Part shown: positions 42,861 through 53,448 of the stretch, piece after piece
Numbering within the stretch: position 1 is the stretch's first letter
Layout: each line of letters starts with the position of its first letter
Assembly (NCBI GenBank): GCA_903898675.1
Contig: CAIUGM010000006.1
Location: 25,101 to 89,100 of the forward strand
Reading direction: 5' to 3'
Length of the DNA stretch: 64,000 bases
Source of the DNA: an uncultured Verrucomicrobiota bacterium
Lineage (GTDB): Bacteria > Verrucomicrobiota > Verrucomicrobiia > Opitutales > Opitutaceae
Position numbers and translations under genes: made by a program
Notes under the pieces: model-generated
What the model was told of the DNA's origin: nothing
Seen by the model: the letters and a program-made list of their open reading frames with translations, nothing else
Databases searched by the model: none

Positions 42861-43136
42861 TCACGACCCCCCGGTGGTCGGGTCGATGATCGTCTTGACC
42901 TCGGAGATCTGGTTGGCCGGGAAGCCGGCCTGCCGGGCGTGTTCGCGCACGGCTTCCTCGTTCACCGCGATGTAGACGCAGTAAATCTTGTCGGCGGTGA
43001 CATAGCTCTGGACCCATTGGACGCGGGGCCCGATTTTTTTCAGGACATTGCAGGAGGTGCGGGACGCCTCGCCCAGCTGGGCGGGTGAAAGTTGCCCGAC
43101 TCCGGGCATATCGCGTTCGATGACGTATTTTGGCAT
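42861..43136 (-). CDS. DUF4242 protein, cytosolic form
   Basis: 91 residues, no signal peptide. YVIERDMPGVGQLSPAQLGE, TSCNVLKKIGPRVQWVQSYV and KIYCVYIAVNEEAVREHARQ align with the exported neighbour at about half of all positions. The conserved Cys pair (SCN/YCV) and the two conserved His/Glu regions are shared. It is upstream of the exported paralogue. Confidence 0.85.
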   Translation of the reverse strand: MPKYVIERDMPGVGQLSPAQLGEASRTSCNVLKKIGPRVQWVQSYVTADKIYCVYIAVNEEAVREHARQAGFPANQISEVKTIIDPTTGGS

Positions 43137-43269
43137 GGATTGGGTGGGTTCGCGGTGATCATACCAGAAAGGCGGGCCGCCGCATCAGGGCGCTGCTCTC
43201 ATTCGTTAGTAGGGTCAGCCCCTAGACTTTGGCGCTTGTTCAGCGGCTGTCAGCGTGTTTCGTCAGGTC

Positions 43270-43950
43270 ATGCCACTCACCATTGGAACCTGCCCGCCCG
43301 AGCGGCTCAGCGTGGTGATCGCCGACGACAGCCCGGCGATGCGCGAGGGGCTGTCGCGGATTCTGGCGGACGAGTGCGACTTCAGCGTGGCGAACAGTGC
43401 GGCCACCGCCGTCGAGCTGCGGGCGATTATCACGCGACGCCCGCCGGCGGTCCTGGTGATGGACCTGATGATCCATGAGGCGGATGGCCTGGCCCTCATC
43501 AAGGAGCTGCTCGAACTCGCGCCGAAGCTGCGGATCGTGGTGTTCACGCTCCAACCCGCGGAAGTCTACGCGGCGCGCTGCCTGCGGGCCGGCGCCCGCG
43601 GTTTCGTGGGCAAGCGCGACGCCGTCCATGCCTTGTTTCAGGCCATTCGTGAGGTCGCGGCCGGCGGCAGTGTGACCCCGCCCGGAATTGCGCAGAACAT
43701 CTTCACGGTTCCAAAGCAAGCCGACCAGGTCGCCAAGGGGATCGCGGCGTCACTGACCAACCGGGAACTGCAGGTCTTCCGGCAGGTCGGGCTGGTGCAA
43801 CCCACCAAGGTGATCGCGCAGAAGCTGGGCGTCAGCGTGAAGACCGTCGAAACCCACCGGGAGAACATCAAGAACAAGCTCGGTTTGCACTCGCACGACG
43901 AGCTGATCACGAGTGCCGCGCGGTGGCTGCGGGAGAACGGTTCGGAATAA
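43270..43950 (+). CDS. NarL/FixJ-type response regulator
   Basis: 226 residues from ATG 43270 (GTG 43255 possible). The receiver domain begins LSVVIADDSPAMREGLSRIL, with phosphoacceptor Asp65 in VLVMDLMIHEADG and Lys in GFVGKRDAV. The C-terminal LuxR-type helix-turn-helix is SLTNRELQVFRQVG to VSVKTVETHRENIKNKL. No sensor kinase is adjacent, so it is an orphan regulator whose partner is elsewhere (or the kinase at 56314). Confidence 0.9.
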   Translation: MPLTIGTCPPERLSVVIADDSPAMREGLSRILADECDFSVANSAATAVELRAIITRRPPAVLVMDLMIHEADGLALIKELLELAPKLRIVVFTLQPAEVYAARCLRAGARGFVGKRDAVHALFQAIREVAAGGSVTPPGIAQNIFTVPKQADQVAKGIAASLTNRELQVFRQVGLVQPTKVIAQKLGVSVKTVETHRENIKNKLGLHSHDELITSAARWLRENGSE

Positions 43951-44011
43951 TTCGCCCACGGAACACACGGACGGGAAAGGAGGCTCCGAGCAGCAAGCCG
44001 AAGCACTTCAG

Positions 44012-44087
44012 TGTAGGGGCGCAGTCTTGCTGCGTCCTGCGAGGGCGGCATCACGGACTAGGGCGCAGGCGAGTCTGCGCCTCTACT
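44012..44087. repeat. Inverted repeat, GTAGGGGCGCAG family
   Basis: GTGTAGGGGCGCAGTCTTGC at 44012 faces AGTCTGCGCCTCTAC ending about 44086. It lies in the 213-nt spacer after the response regulator gene, preceded by a solo CCCACGGAACACACGG arm at 43953-43970. Confidence 0.75.
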
Positions 44088-44163
44088 AACACTCGGCCGT
44101 CGCCTGCTGCGGTCAAACCTTCCGGACGATTGACCAAATGCTAAATCTGCGGAAGAAGGACTG

Positions 44164-44508
44164 ATGGCTTTAAAGATCAAATGGAACGACGACCGGGTGC
44201 GCGAGGCGACCACGGCGATTCTGCTCATCAGCCGGGATCGTCTGCGCCGCGGCCTGACGGAAGACCTGATCCAATCGGCACTGGATGACTATCGGGCCGA
44301 TCCCGCGGGCTACAAAGAAAAGAGGGCCGCATGGGCCGGCGCGAAGGAAGCCGGACCGCTGAAGAATCCGCAGCATGTAGCCTACTATAAAAGCCTCGTC
44401 GTGGCGGTCGATGCGCTCCTGCAAAGGATGGCCCGCATCAAGCGGCAGTCGAACAGCCTGCTGGAGCTCGACAATTACCTGGTCGCCAGCCTCAAGAACG
44501 TGCGCTGA
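44164..44508 (+). CDS. Hypothetical all-helical protein
   Basis: 114 residues, no signal or membrane segment. It is helical throughout: DRVREATTAILLISRDRLRR, LTEDLIQSALDDYRADPAGY, VAYYKSLVVAVDALLQRMAR, SNSLLELDNYLVASLKNVR. It is rich in Lys and Arg. I do not recognise a family. It has normal codon use and a good ATG, and stands alone between repeats and a convergent esterase gene. Confidence 0.6.
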   Translation: MALKIKWNDDRVREATTAILLISRDRLRRGLTEDLIQSALDDYRADPAGYKEKRAAWAGAKEAGPLKNPQHVAYYKSLVVAVDALLQRMARIKRQSNSLLELDNYLVASLKNVR

Positions 44509-44544
44509 GCGGGGTCCCCCCGTGCGCCACGAAGGGAAATCTCC

Positions 44545-45666
44545 TTACTTCGCCCCGTAGCCCTGCCAGACCCACTCCAGCGCTTCGGGCAGCAACTGCG
44601 CCTTGGCGTGCCAGTCGCCGTGGACCGCGTTGAGGCAGAAGACGTATTGGTAATGATAGCCCTTCGCCTTCAGGACGGTCGCCATGCGGTTGTTGGCCTC
44701 GACCCAGTCGTGCATGCCGTCACGCAGCGAATTCGGATTCAACAAGTCGCGGTCGCCGACCTGCAGCCACAGGCGGATGGCCTTCGGCGGACTCTGTGGA
44801 ATGAGGTGCTCGTGATATTCCCAGCCGCCGTGCGGGGTGTCGGGATTGAACGGCGACGCCTGGTTCACGTACGTGCCGGAGAAGGTGATGACGCGGCGGT
44901 AAAGTTCCGGACGGTACCACGCCATGGTGAACGCCGCCACGCCGCCGGAACTGATGCCCATCGCGGCGCGCGCCTCGGGGTCAGGCGAGATCGTGACGCC
45001 GTAGTTTTTCGCCACGAGCGGAAACACCTCGGTCTCGACGAAGTCGGCGTAGCGTCCGGACATCGTGTCGTATTCCAGGCCGCGCTCGCTGCCCTGGGCA
45101 TCGCCGCCGCCGTTCTGGAGCATGACGGCCACCATCGCCGGCACGCGGTGCTGCGCGATCAGGTTGTCGAGCACCACCGGGAGGTTCTTGTCGGGTCCGT
45201 CCTGCACCACGATGACCGGCACCGGCGTGCCCGCGACATATCCGGCGGGAATGTACACGGTCACGGTGCGCGTGTACGGCTTCGGGTAGATCGTGACGTG
45301 CGTAAGGTCAGGCGGAGTGTAGTTATCCGGTCCGCCGGGTGGGACCTTGGTAATGCCGGGGTAGAGTTTGCTGTCCGCGGAATTCATCGTGAAGGACTCG
45401 ACGCGTCCCTTCGGCACGCCGTCGACCGGCGTCTGCTCGGGCGCCGGCACGTAGTCCGGCCCGACCAGAAAGTCGCCCTCGGCGTTGACCGGTGGATTCA
45501 GGCCGGGCGCGCCGTGCAATTCGCCGGCCTTCATCCCGACTGGCGTGAGCACCGGTGTCCCCGGCGCAACCGGCGACCGGGCCGGCGGCGGCTGATTCGC
45601 GCCGCGAAGGGTGGCAAATAAGCAGGTAAGACACAGGACAGCCGCAAGGGAGTACTTGGATTTCAT
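44545..45666 (-). CDS. Exported Fes/CE1-like esterase
   Basis: 373 residues. Signal peptide KSKYSLAAVLCLTCLFATLRGA, then a Pro-rich stretch and an N-terminal domain (MNSADSKLYPGITKV) before the alpha/beta hydrolase. VTVYIPAGYVAGTPVPVIVV opens the sheet, MGISSGGVAAF holds the nucleophile Ser, and AVHGDWH near the end the His. The arrangement matches enterochelin-esterase/CE1 acetyl-xylan or feruloyl esterases. With no siderophore genes here, a plant-glycan ester is more likely. The start follows CCCTACCCC. Confidence 0.85.
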   Translation of the reverse strand: MKSKYSLAAVLCLTCLFATLRGANQPPPARSPVAPGTPVLTPVGMKAGELHGAPGLNPPVNAEGDFLVGPDYVPAPEQTPVDGVPKGRVESFTMNSADSKLYPGITKVPPGGPDNYTPPDLTHVTIYPKPYTRTVTVYIPAGYVAGTPVPVIVVQDGPDKNLPVVLDNLIAQHRVPAMVAVMLQNGGGDAQGSERGLEYDTMSGRYADFVETEVFPLVAKNYGVTISPDPEARAAMGISSGGVAAFTMAWYRPELYRRVITFSGTYVNQASPFNPDTPHGGWEYHEHLIPQSPPKAIRLWLQVGDRDLLNPNSLRDGMHDWVEANNRMATVLKAKGYHYQYVFCLNAVHGDWHAKAQLLPEALEWVWQGYGAK

Positions 45667-45807
45667 GGGGTAGGGTATGATTGGCGCCAAGCCAAGGGAA
45701 AGCGGAAGCAAGCTGAATGGGAATCGCAGCGGAGTCCGTACTAAAAAATTCGAATGCAGACAGATTTAAACGCGAAGGTCTGATTTGGGTGACTTTCCAG
45801 CTTCTGG

Positions 45808-45838
45808 AATTCCGTGTTTTCCGTGTATTCCGTGGGCC
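45808..45838. repeat. Solo arm of the CCCACGGAA repeat
   Basis: AATTCCGTGTTTTCCGTG followed by TATTCCGTGGG is the complement of the arm at 5679-5697. No facing arm is seen nearby. Confidence 0.65.
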
Positions 45839-45855
45839 AGCTGAATTGGCTGGGT

Positions 45856-46368
45856 CTATTTCCCTGGGTCGCTGAGCGCTGCCATTGCCTGCAGATCCGC
45901 CATTTTCTCATTACGGCGCTTTTGCTGCTCGTTTTCGTAGAGGGTCATCGCTTCCACATTGTTGGCCTGGAAGCCGCTCTTCGGATCATGGAGGAAAGCC
46001 GCCACCGCGGCCAGCGGGCCAAGCGTCTTTTCATACACGGGTGAGAGGTAGGTCTTCTTGGCCAGCTCGAGGGTTTTGAGGGTATTGTTGGCCGTCAGTG
46101 GTGCGCGCTTCTCGGTCACGACCAGTTTCGCCAGGTGCAGCAGGTCGTCGGACGCCCCGTCAGGGCGGGCGGATGCGGCGCTGGCGGCGACCGCCGCATC
46201 GTGGGCCTTCTGGTCGAAGGCAAAACCCAGCCGGGCGACGTTCTTGTCCGTCTCCTCGGCCAGGCAGGCCGCACCAAACCACAGGCTGCCCAGCAAACCG
46301 ACCGTCAGGCCCGAGGCCCGCACCGTCTGCGCCGCCCCGCGGGGCATTGGGATAAGGGAGGCGCGCAT
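45856..46368 (-). CDS. Hypothetical exported protein
   Basis: 170 residues from ATG 46368. The N-terminus has a hydrophobic run (GLTVGLLGSLWFGAACLAEE) that can act as a signal peptide, with Cys near the end of it. The mature part is helical (KNVARLGFAFDQKAHDAAV, LLHLAKLVVTEKRAPLTANN, LELAKKTYLSP) and charged at the end. No family recognised. It is divergent from the cyclic-nucleotide-binding gene. Confidence 0.55.
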   Translation of the reverse strand: MRASLIPMPRGAAQTVRASGLTVGLLGSLWFGAACLAEETDKNVARLGFAFDQKAHDAAVAASAASARPDGASDDLLHLAKLVVTEKRAPLTANNTLKTLELAKKTYLSPVYEKTLGPLAAVAAFLHDPKSGFQANNVEAMTLYENEQQKRRNEKMADLQAMAALSDPGK

Positions 46369-46529
46369 GATCAACCGGGTAACGGCGGGTGGGGGAAACA
46401 GCCAACTCGGACCATGCCCGGGCGCCGAAGTTCCGGCAAGGCCTGATCCGGTGCTGTCGGCCGGCTGAGTTCCGGTTTGCGCCCGGCGGTCAGACGCCCA
46501 GACTCGGGCCGACCCGGTGGTCATACCCC

Positions 46530-46985
46530 ATGAACGCCTCGCTGGAAAATTTCCTGCACCATGTCCCGGTGATGGCCGGCCTCGATGACGAGGCCATCGC
46601 GTTTCTGTCCGACCTGGCCCGCGAGGAACACTACGCGGCCGGTGCCGTGATCATCGGCGAAGGCGAGCAGGGGAACCGCATGTTCTTCCTCCGCGCCGGG
46701 CAGGTCGAGGTGGTCAAGGGTCACGGTGGTCCGCAGCCCGTCGCGCTGGCCCGTTTCGGGGCGGGGGAGTTTTTTGGCGAGATGAGCCTCGTCGAGAGCG
46801 TCGTCCGTTCGGCCAGCGTCGTGGCGCAGGACGAGGTGACGGTCTACACGCTGAAGGGCGCCGATCTCTTCCGGCTCTACCAGCATCAACCGAAGCAGTA
46901 TGGCATCGTGATGCTCAACCTCGCCCGGGATCTCGCGCGCCGGCTTCGTGCGCTCGACGAGAAGTTCTGGCACCTGGCGCACTGA
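46530..46985 (+). CDS. Stand-alone cyclic nucleotide-binding domain protein
   Basis: 151 residues: the Crp-type effector domain only. LDDEAIAFLSDLAREEHYAA, VIIGEGEQGNRMFFLRAGQVEV and FGAGEFFGEMSLVESVVRSASVVA are the phosphate-binding cassette and sheet. There is no helix-turn-helix, so it cannot bind DNA alone and probably senses cAMP, cGMP or another nucleotide and acts through a partner. The start follows CATACCCC. Confidence 0.85.
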   Translation: MNASLENFLHHVPVMAGLDDEAIAFLSDLAREEHYAAGAVIIGEGEQGNRMFFLRAGQVEVVKGHGGPQPVALARFGAGEFFGEMSLVESVVRSASVVAQDEVTVYTLKGADLFRLYQHQPKQYGIVMLNLARDLARRLRALDEKFWHLAH

Positions 46986-47094
46986 GACCAGCCAGGGCCA
47001 TGGTTTTCATTCGCGACAGGGCATCTGTAACGCTTTTCCGGTTCGCACGCCCATTGCCGGCAACCTAACCAAGATAATGCGGTCTGCCTGTAAG

Positions 47095-48036
47095 ATGAAA
47101 TGGTGTTCTCGGTGGGGTTGCGGTTTGCTCGGCGCGGCGCTCGCCGGCGGGGCGGAGCCGCCGCCGAAGGAACCGCCGGCGGCGACGAATGAGATTTCGG
47201 CCGACGCGCTCTATGAGACGGGCAAGGATCTCTTCGACACCCTCGCGCCACCCGAGCTCAAGGAGCAGTTCGAGTTTCCCGACCGGGCGCAATGGGATGC
47301 CTTTGTCGGCCGGTTGCAGCGGGCGCTCGCCGGCGACGACCCGGCCGCCCTGGCGCAGCTTGAGCCGGAAGCCCGGGCGACGCTCGCGACCCTCCGCCTC
47401 GTGCCGGGCAGCGAGGACTATCTCGGCTGGCTCGATGAACGCCTCGACTACATCGAGGCGGCCAAGGAGATCGTGCACCAACCCCCGCCCAAGCCGCCGG
47501 TCGCGGCTCCGGGCCAGTTCATCCCCGACTACGACCTGTGGTTGCGGCGCGTGCAGGCCCGGCCCCGCCCGGCCGGGGCGGAAAAGTATGTCCCGCTGCT
47601 CAAGCCCGTGTTCGCCGCCGGTGGCGTGCCCGGCGAGCTCGTGTGGCTGGCCGAGGTGGAATCGGGTTTCAATCCGAACGGACGCAGCCCGTCGGGCGCC
47701 CGCGGCCTGTACCAACTGATGCCGGCGACCGCGAAGGAACTCGGCCTGCGGACGTTCCTGCCCGATGAGCGCACGGATCCGGACAAGTCCGCGCAGGCCG
47801 CGTCCCGGCTGCTGCGCGAGCTGCACGCGAAATTCGGCGACTGGCCGCTGGCCCTCGCCGCCTACAACGCGGACGCCGGCCGCGTGCAGCGCACCCTGGA
47901 CAAACAGCAGGCGCGGACCTTTTCCGCGATTGCCTCTTCGCTTTCGGTTGAAACCCCGCTCTATGTCCCCAAGGTCCTCGCGACTCTGAAGGTCCGGTCG
48001 GGAGTTGAATTGGCTGGTGGAGCTGGCAACCCCTAG
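47095..48036 (+). CDS. Exported SLT-type lytic transglycosylase (MltD-like)
   Basis: 313 residues from ATG 47095 (ATG 47077 possible). A short signal (CSRWGCGLLGAALAGGA) precedes a helical N-terminal region, then the SLT domain: LVWLAEVESGFNPNGRSPSG with catalytic Glu189, ARGLYQLMPATAKELGL and WPLALAAYNADAGRVQ. It cleaves peptidoglycan glycan strands to anhydro-muropeptides. No LysM follows, unlike full MltD. Followed by a 300-nt spacer with hairpins. Confidence 0.88.
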   Translation: MKWCSRWGCGLLGAALAGGAEPPPKEPPAATNEISADALYETGKDLFDTLAPPELKEQFEFPDRAQWDAFVGRLQRALAGDDPAALAQLEPEARATLATLRLVPGSEDYLGWLDERLDYIEAAKEIVHQPPPKPPVAAPGQFIPDYDLWLRRVQARPRPAGAEKYVPLLKPVFAAGGVPGELVWLAEVESGFNPNGRSPSGARGLYQLMPATAKELGLRTFLPDERTDPDKSAQAASRLLRELHAKFGDWPLALAAYNADAGRVQRTLDKQQARTFSAIASSLSVETPLYVPKVLATLKVRSGVELAGGAGNP

Positions 48037-48073
48037 GGAGCGTTTTCAAACTCCGGATTGGTGGACCACTAAA

Positions 48074-48246
48074 AGATTCCGCCAACGGCGGAATCTGCGT
48101 ACACCGTTCCGGCTAATCGCCTCCTCTGACCTTTTCAGGAGCTGCTAATCGCAGCTTTTCCTGCTTGCGATCAGCAGGCCCCAAACCCAATCCGCATCGA
48201 CGATCAGTCAATGCACACCATCAAAGATTCATCTATTGATGAATCT
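48074..48246. other. Intergenic region with perfect hairpins
   Basis: In the 300-nt gene-free spacer 48037-48335, AGATTCCGCC (48074-48083) pairs with GGCGGAATCT (48087-48096); on the minus strand this is followed by TTTT, like a terminator. AGATTCATC (48225-48233) pairs with GATGAATCT (48238-48246). Weaker stems (AGCTGC/GCAGCT at 48141-48157) lie between. No open frame is credible here. Confidence 0.5.
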
Positions 48247-48335
48247 CATTAGTGGTAAACCCAAGTCTGGGGTATTGAAGTGTCGCATGATTTATCTCTG
48301 GTCACGCGCCTGCCGCGCCGCAATCGTCCGGGTTC

Positions 48336-49088
48336 ATGAGTCGCGCGATGTGCTACAAGTGTTTCTGGCCGCAATCAGCCTGCTGGTGCGGGTCGATCAC
48401 GCCCATGCCGACGCGGACGAAATTCGTGATCCTCATGCACCCCGACGAGTTCAAGCGGGTGAAGGCAAACACCGGCCGGCTCACGCACGTGTGTCTGGCG
48501 GACAGCGAACTCCACATTGGCATCGGATTCGACCAGCACGAGGCCGTGCAGGCCCTGATCAACGACCCGCAAAACTATCCCGTGCTGCTTTACCCAGGCC
48601 GCGATGCCGTGAATCTTTCCGAGACCCATCAGGGCAACTCTCAACTCACGACTCTCAGCTCTCAACTCACTCAGCGCCGGCTGCTCGTCTTCCTGCTCGA
48701 CGCCACCTGGCGGCTCGTCCGCCCCATGTTGCGCACGAGCCTCAGCCTGCAACGCCTGCCGCGGATCATGTTTTCCGGCGCGGCGCCCAGCCGCTATGTC
48801 ATCAAGCGCCAACCGGAACCCGGCTGCCTCTCGACGCTGGAGGCGACCCACGAACTGCTGGTCGCCCTCGACCGGGCCGGCCTCGACCACTACGCGCTGC
48901 CAGACCAGCTGCTCGGGCTCTTTCAACGCATGCAGGATTACCAGATCCGCCGCACCGCCGAGAACGAGCGCCTGGGCATCCGCCGCCATGCCCATCGCAT
49001 CCCGTCCGGGCAGCCTCTATTCGGCCCGCGACCGCTCCCCAAGCGCCGGCGAATATTTCCCGCGACCGCACCAACTTTCCAAGCGTAA
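48336..49088 (+). CDS. DTW-domain tRNA aminocarboxypropyltransferase
   Basis: 250 residues. The DTW family (E. coli TapT/YfiP) adds an aminocarboxypropyl group to uridine 47 of tRNAs (acp3U). CYKCFWPQSACWC (residues 6-18) is the zinc-like Cys cluster, and LVFLLDATWRL the DxTW signature. Between them TTLSSQLTQ (about residues 105-113) is encoded by a repetitive CTCTCAACTC tract (48635-48674), a likely in-frame insertion. The C-terminus is basic (PRPLPKRRRIF). Family confidence is good; target uridine unproven. Confidence 0.85.
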   Translation: MSRAMCYKCFWPQSACWCGSITPMPTRTKFVILMHPDEFKRVKANTGRLTHVCLADSELHIGIGFDQHEAVQALINDPQNYPVLLYPGRDAVNLSETHQGNSQLTTLSSQLTQRRLLVFLLDATWRLVRPMLRTSLSLQRLPRIMFSGAAPSRYVIKRQPEPGCLSTLEATHELLVALDRAGLDHYALPDQLLGLFQRMQDYQIRRTAENERLGIRRHAHRIPSGQPLFGPRPLPKRRRIFPATAPTFQA

Positions 49089-49178
49089 GAAACGGTTGTT
49101 CAGATCAATCAGCACGCAAGACCTGACGTCGTGCTAGTGGTATCAGCCGAAAAGCCGCAGCGACTGCTGGAGGACCGA

Positions 49179-51524
<2,346 letters not shown>

Positions 51525-51579
51525 CTAAGCGGCTGGGGGAAGGGGGGTCAAAAGCTTTCCGTGGCGCGGGCCGGAGAGG

Positions 51580-51910
51580 TTGAACCACAGAGGCACAGAG
51601 ACGCGGACACAGAGGGGGAGTGGGTTTGGTTCGGCTAATCGGGGCTGATTGGTTGCTACTATCAGGCTGATGGAACGGAGGAGGTGCCCACGGAACACAC
51701 GGAAGACCCGGAAACAGGGCGGATTTTCTGTCGTACTGAGCACAGCGAAGTTACCGAGTCGCAGGCGACCGGATCATCCAGCCGGCTGTGAGCGTGATGC
51801 CACGAGTCACCGCGTGGATCCTTCGCTTTGTTCCGGATGACAAACCGGTTTCGAAAACACTCCCGGGTGGCTCGAAACTCGGTGTCCTACCCGTGTCTTC
51901 CGTGGGCCTG
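51580..51910. repeat. Nested repeat region between icd and DUF1501 genes
   Basis: The 460-nt spacer 51462-51921 holds no gene but at least three families: a solo CACAGAG arm (51580-51615), a CCCACGGAA pair (CCCACGGAACACACGGAAG at 51687, complement ending 51908) and, between these, a diverged GTCATxCTGAGCGAAGCGAAG element (51730-51838). One element seems inserted within another. Confidence 0.75.
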
Positions 51911-51921
51911 CCTGCGTTGGT

Positions 51922-53319
51922 TTATCCCATGAAACCCAGGTCGGGCTTCGCGAAGCGGCCGATGTTGGGCAGGACTGTCGGCAGGTCGGTGGCGCTGACA
52001 CCGAACCAGCGGGCAAGGGTTGCGCTGTATTCGTCGACGCTCGTCGTCGGGATCCAGCGGCCTCGGCCGGTGTCATCGGGGCCGTTGACAGAGAGATCGG
52101 GCATTCGGCCGTACACATCGGCGCCCTTCACGGCGCCGCCGACGATCAGGTGATGGCTGCCCCAGCCGTGATCGGAACCGTTGCCGTTGCTGGTGTAGGT
52201 CCGCCCGAAATCGGAGGCGGTGAACGTGGTGACCTGCTCGGCGAGGCCGAGCTCCCCGGTGGTCGCGTAGAAGGCGGCCAGGCTTTGGCTGACGTCGCCG
52301 AGCAGCTTGGCGTGCGCGGGGATTTCGCCGTCGTGGAGATCCCAGCCGCCGATGCGGGCAAAGAAAATCTGTCGCTTCAGGCCGAGCGCCGGCGCGGCGG
52401 CGATCATGCGGGCGATCATACGGAGCTGCGAACCAAGGTTGGATTTCGGGAAGACCGTGGTGAACGGCGCCTCCTTGCCGAGCACGGTCGCGAGCAGGGC
52501 GCTGTCGGTCACCGCATCGGTCGTGAGACCGGCAAAGGCCCCGGCGAGGAGATTCTCGTCGTCGGGATGCATCAGGCTGTTCTGCGCGTGGGCGCTGATC
52601 TGGCCAAGGCCGCCGCCGGTGCCGTTGAGCTGCACGGCGCCGTTGGGGCTGACGGCGAACTGCGTGACCTCGCGGCCGACCTGGAAGGCGTTTTGCCCGG
52701 CGAGGCTGATCGACATCGAGATGCGGTTGTTCTCGTTCAGGCTTTTCGTCAGATCGGCGAGCCGGCCGCCCCAGCCGGTGGAAAACATCTTGTCGGGGAC
52801 GCTGCTTTGCCACTGGACCTGCTGGTCGTTGTGCGAGAAGAGCTGGCCGGGCAGCGGGACGGACTTGGCCTGGAACTGGGCCTTGGTCGTCGGGACGACC
52901 AGGGTGCCCACGTTGGCGAGCATGGCGAGGTGTCCGCCGTCGAACAGGTCGCGCAATTCCGGCATGGCGCCGTGCATCGCGAGCGTGCGGCCGTCGGGAT
53001 TGCGCGCCTTGAGCGGCAGCAGGGCGTCGAGGGCGAGGGCGAGGCTGCCGCGGGCGGACGCATACGCGGCGTAGCTCGCGGGATCGAAGGGCACGAGCAG
53101 GTTGTTGGCGTCGTTGCCACCCGCGAGGAAAAGACAGACGAGCGCCTTGTAGTCACCGGGCGCGGCCGAATCACCCGGGGCGATGTTGGCGGGATCGGCG
53201 AGGGCGCCGATCGTGCGCAATTGGGCCATGGCGGAGAGCATGCCGGTGAGGCCGACGCCGGCGCAGCAGGCTCCGATGAATTTGCGCCGGGTGAATTCGT
53301 TAAGCGGGGAGGAGTTCAT
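51922..53319 (-). CDS. DUF1501 protein with Tat signal
   Basis: 465 residues. FTRRKFIGACCAGVGL is a twin-arginine signal. The DUF1501 domain (alkaline-phosphatase-like fold) shows LVCLFLAGGNDANNLLVPFD, WGGRLAD, FFARIGGWDLHDG and DHGWGSHHLIVGG. The family is always next to DUF1800 genes in Planctomycetota, Verrucomicrobiota and relatives; its role is unproven, possibly phospho- or sulfo-ester hydrolysis in the periplasm. It follows the DUF1800 gene on the same strand. Confidence 0.9.
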   Translation of the reverse strand: MNSSPLNEFTRRKFIGACCAGVGLTGMLSAMAQLRTIGALADPANIAPGDSAAPGDYKALVCLFLAGGNDANNLLVPFDPASYAAYASARGSLALALDALLPLKARNPDGRTLAMHGAMPELRDLFDGGHLAMLANVGTLVVPTTKAQFQAKSVPLPGQLFSHNDQQVQWQSSVPDKMFSTGWGGRLADLTKSLNENNRISMSISLAGQNAFQVGREVTQFAVSPNGAVQLNGTGGGLGQISAHAQNSLMHPDDENLLAGAFAGLTTDAVTDSALLATVLGKEAPFTTVFPKSNLGSQLRMIARMIAAAPALGLKRQIFFARIGGWDLHDGEIPAHAKLLGDVSQSLAAFYATTGELGLAEQVTTFTASDFGRTYTSNGNGSDHGWGSHHLIVGGAVKGADVYGRMPDLSVNGPDDTGRGRWIPTTSVDEYSATLARWFGVSATDLPTVLPNIGRFAKPDLGFMG

Positions 53320-53333
53320 GGGAGGAGCTTTTT

Positions 53334-53436
53334 GACCACGGATTTCACGAATTATCACGGATACAGTAAGAGCAGGAATTCGGCTGAAGAAGTCTTCGCC
53401 TCTTATCCGTGTTCATTTGTGTAGTCCGTGGTTAAA
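53334..53436. repeat. Inverted repeat between DUF1800 and DUF1501 genes
   Basis: GACCACGGATTTCACGAATT (53334-53353) faces ATTTGTGTAGTCCGTGGTTA (ending 53434), imperfect. It is the second copy of the element at 13821-13972 and fills the 129-nt spacer inside the likely operon. Confidence 0.75.
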
Positions 53437-53448
53437 CCTTCTGGCCTT

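Noticed and set aside
43210..43230. TAGGGTCAGCCCCTA dyad before the orphan regulator
   Set aside because: Short and imperfect, unlike the TGTAGGA motif; may be chance in GC-rich DNA.
44545..45666. Siderophore esterase role for the Fes-like gene
   Set aside because: No siderophore synthesis or uptake genes nearby; fold similarity alone does not support it.
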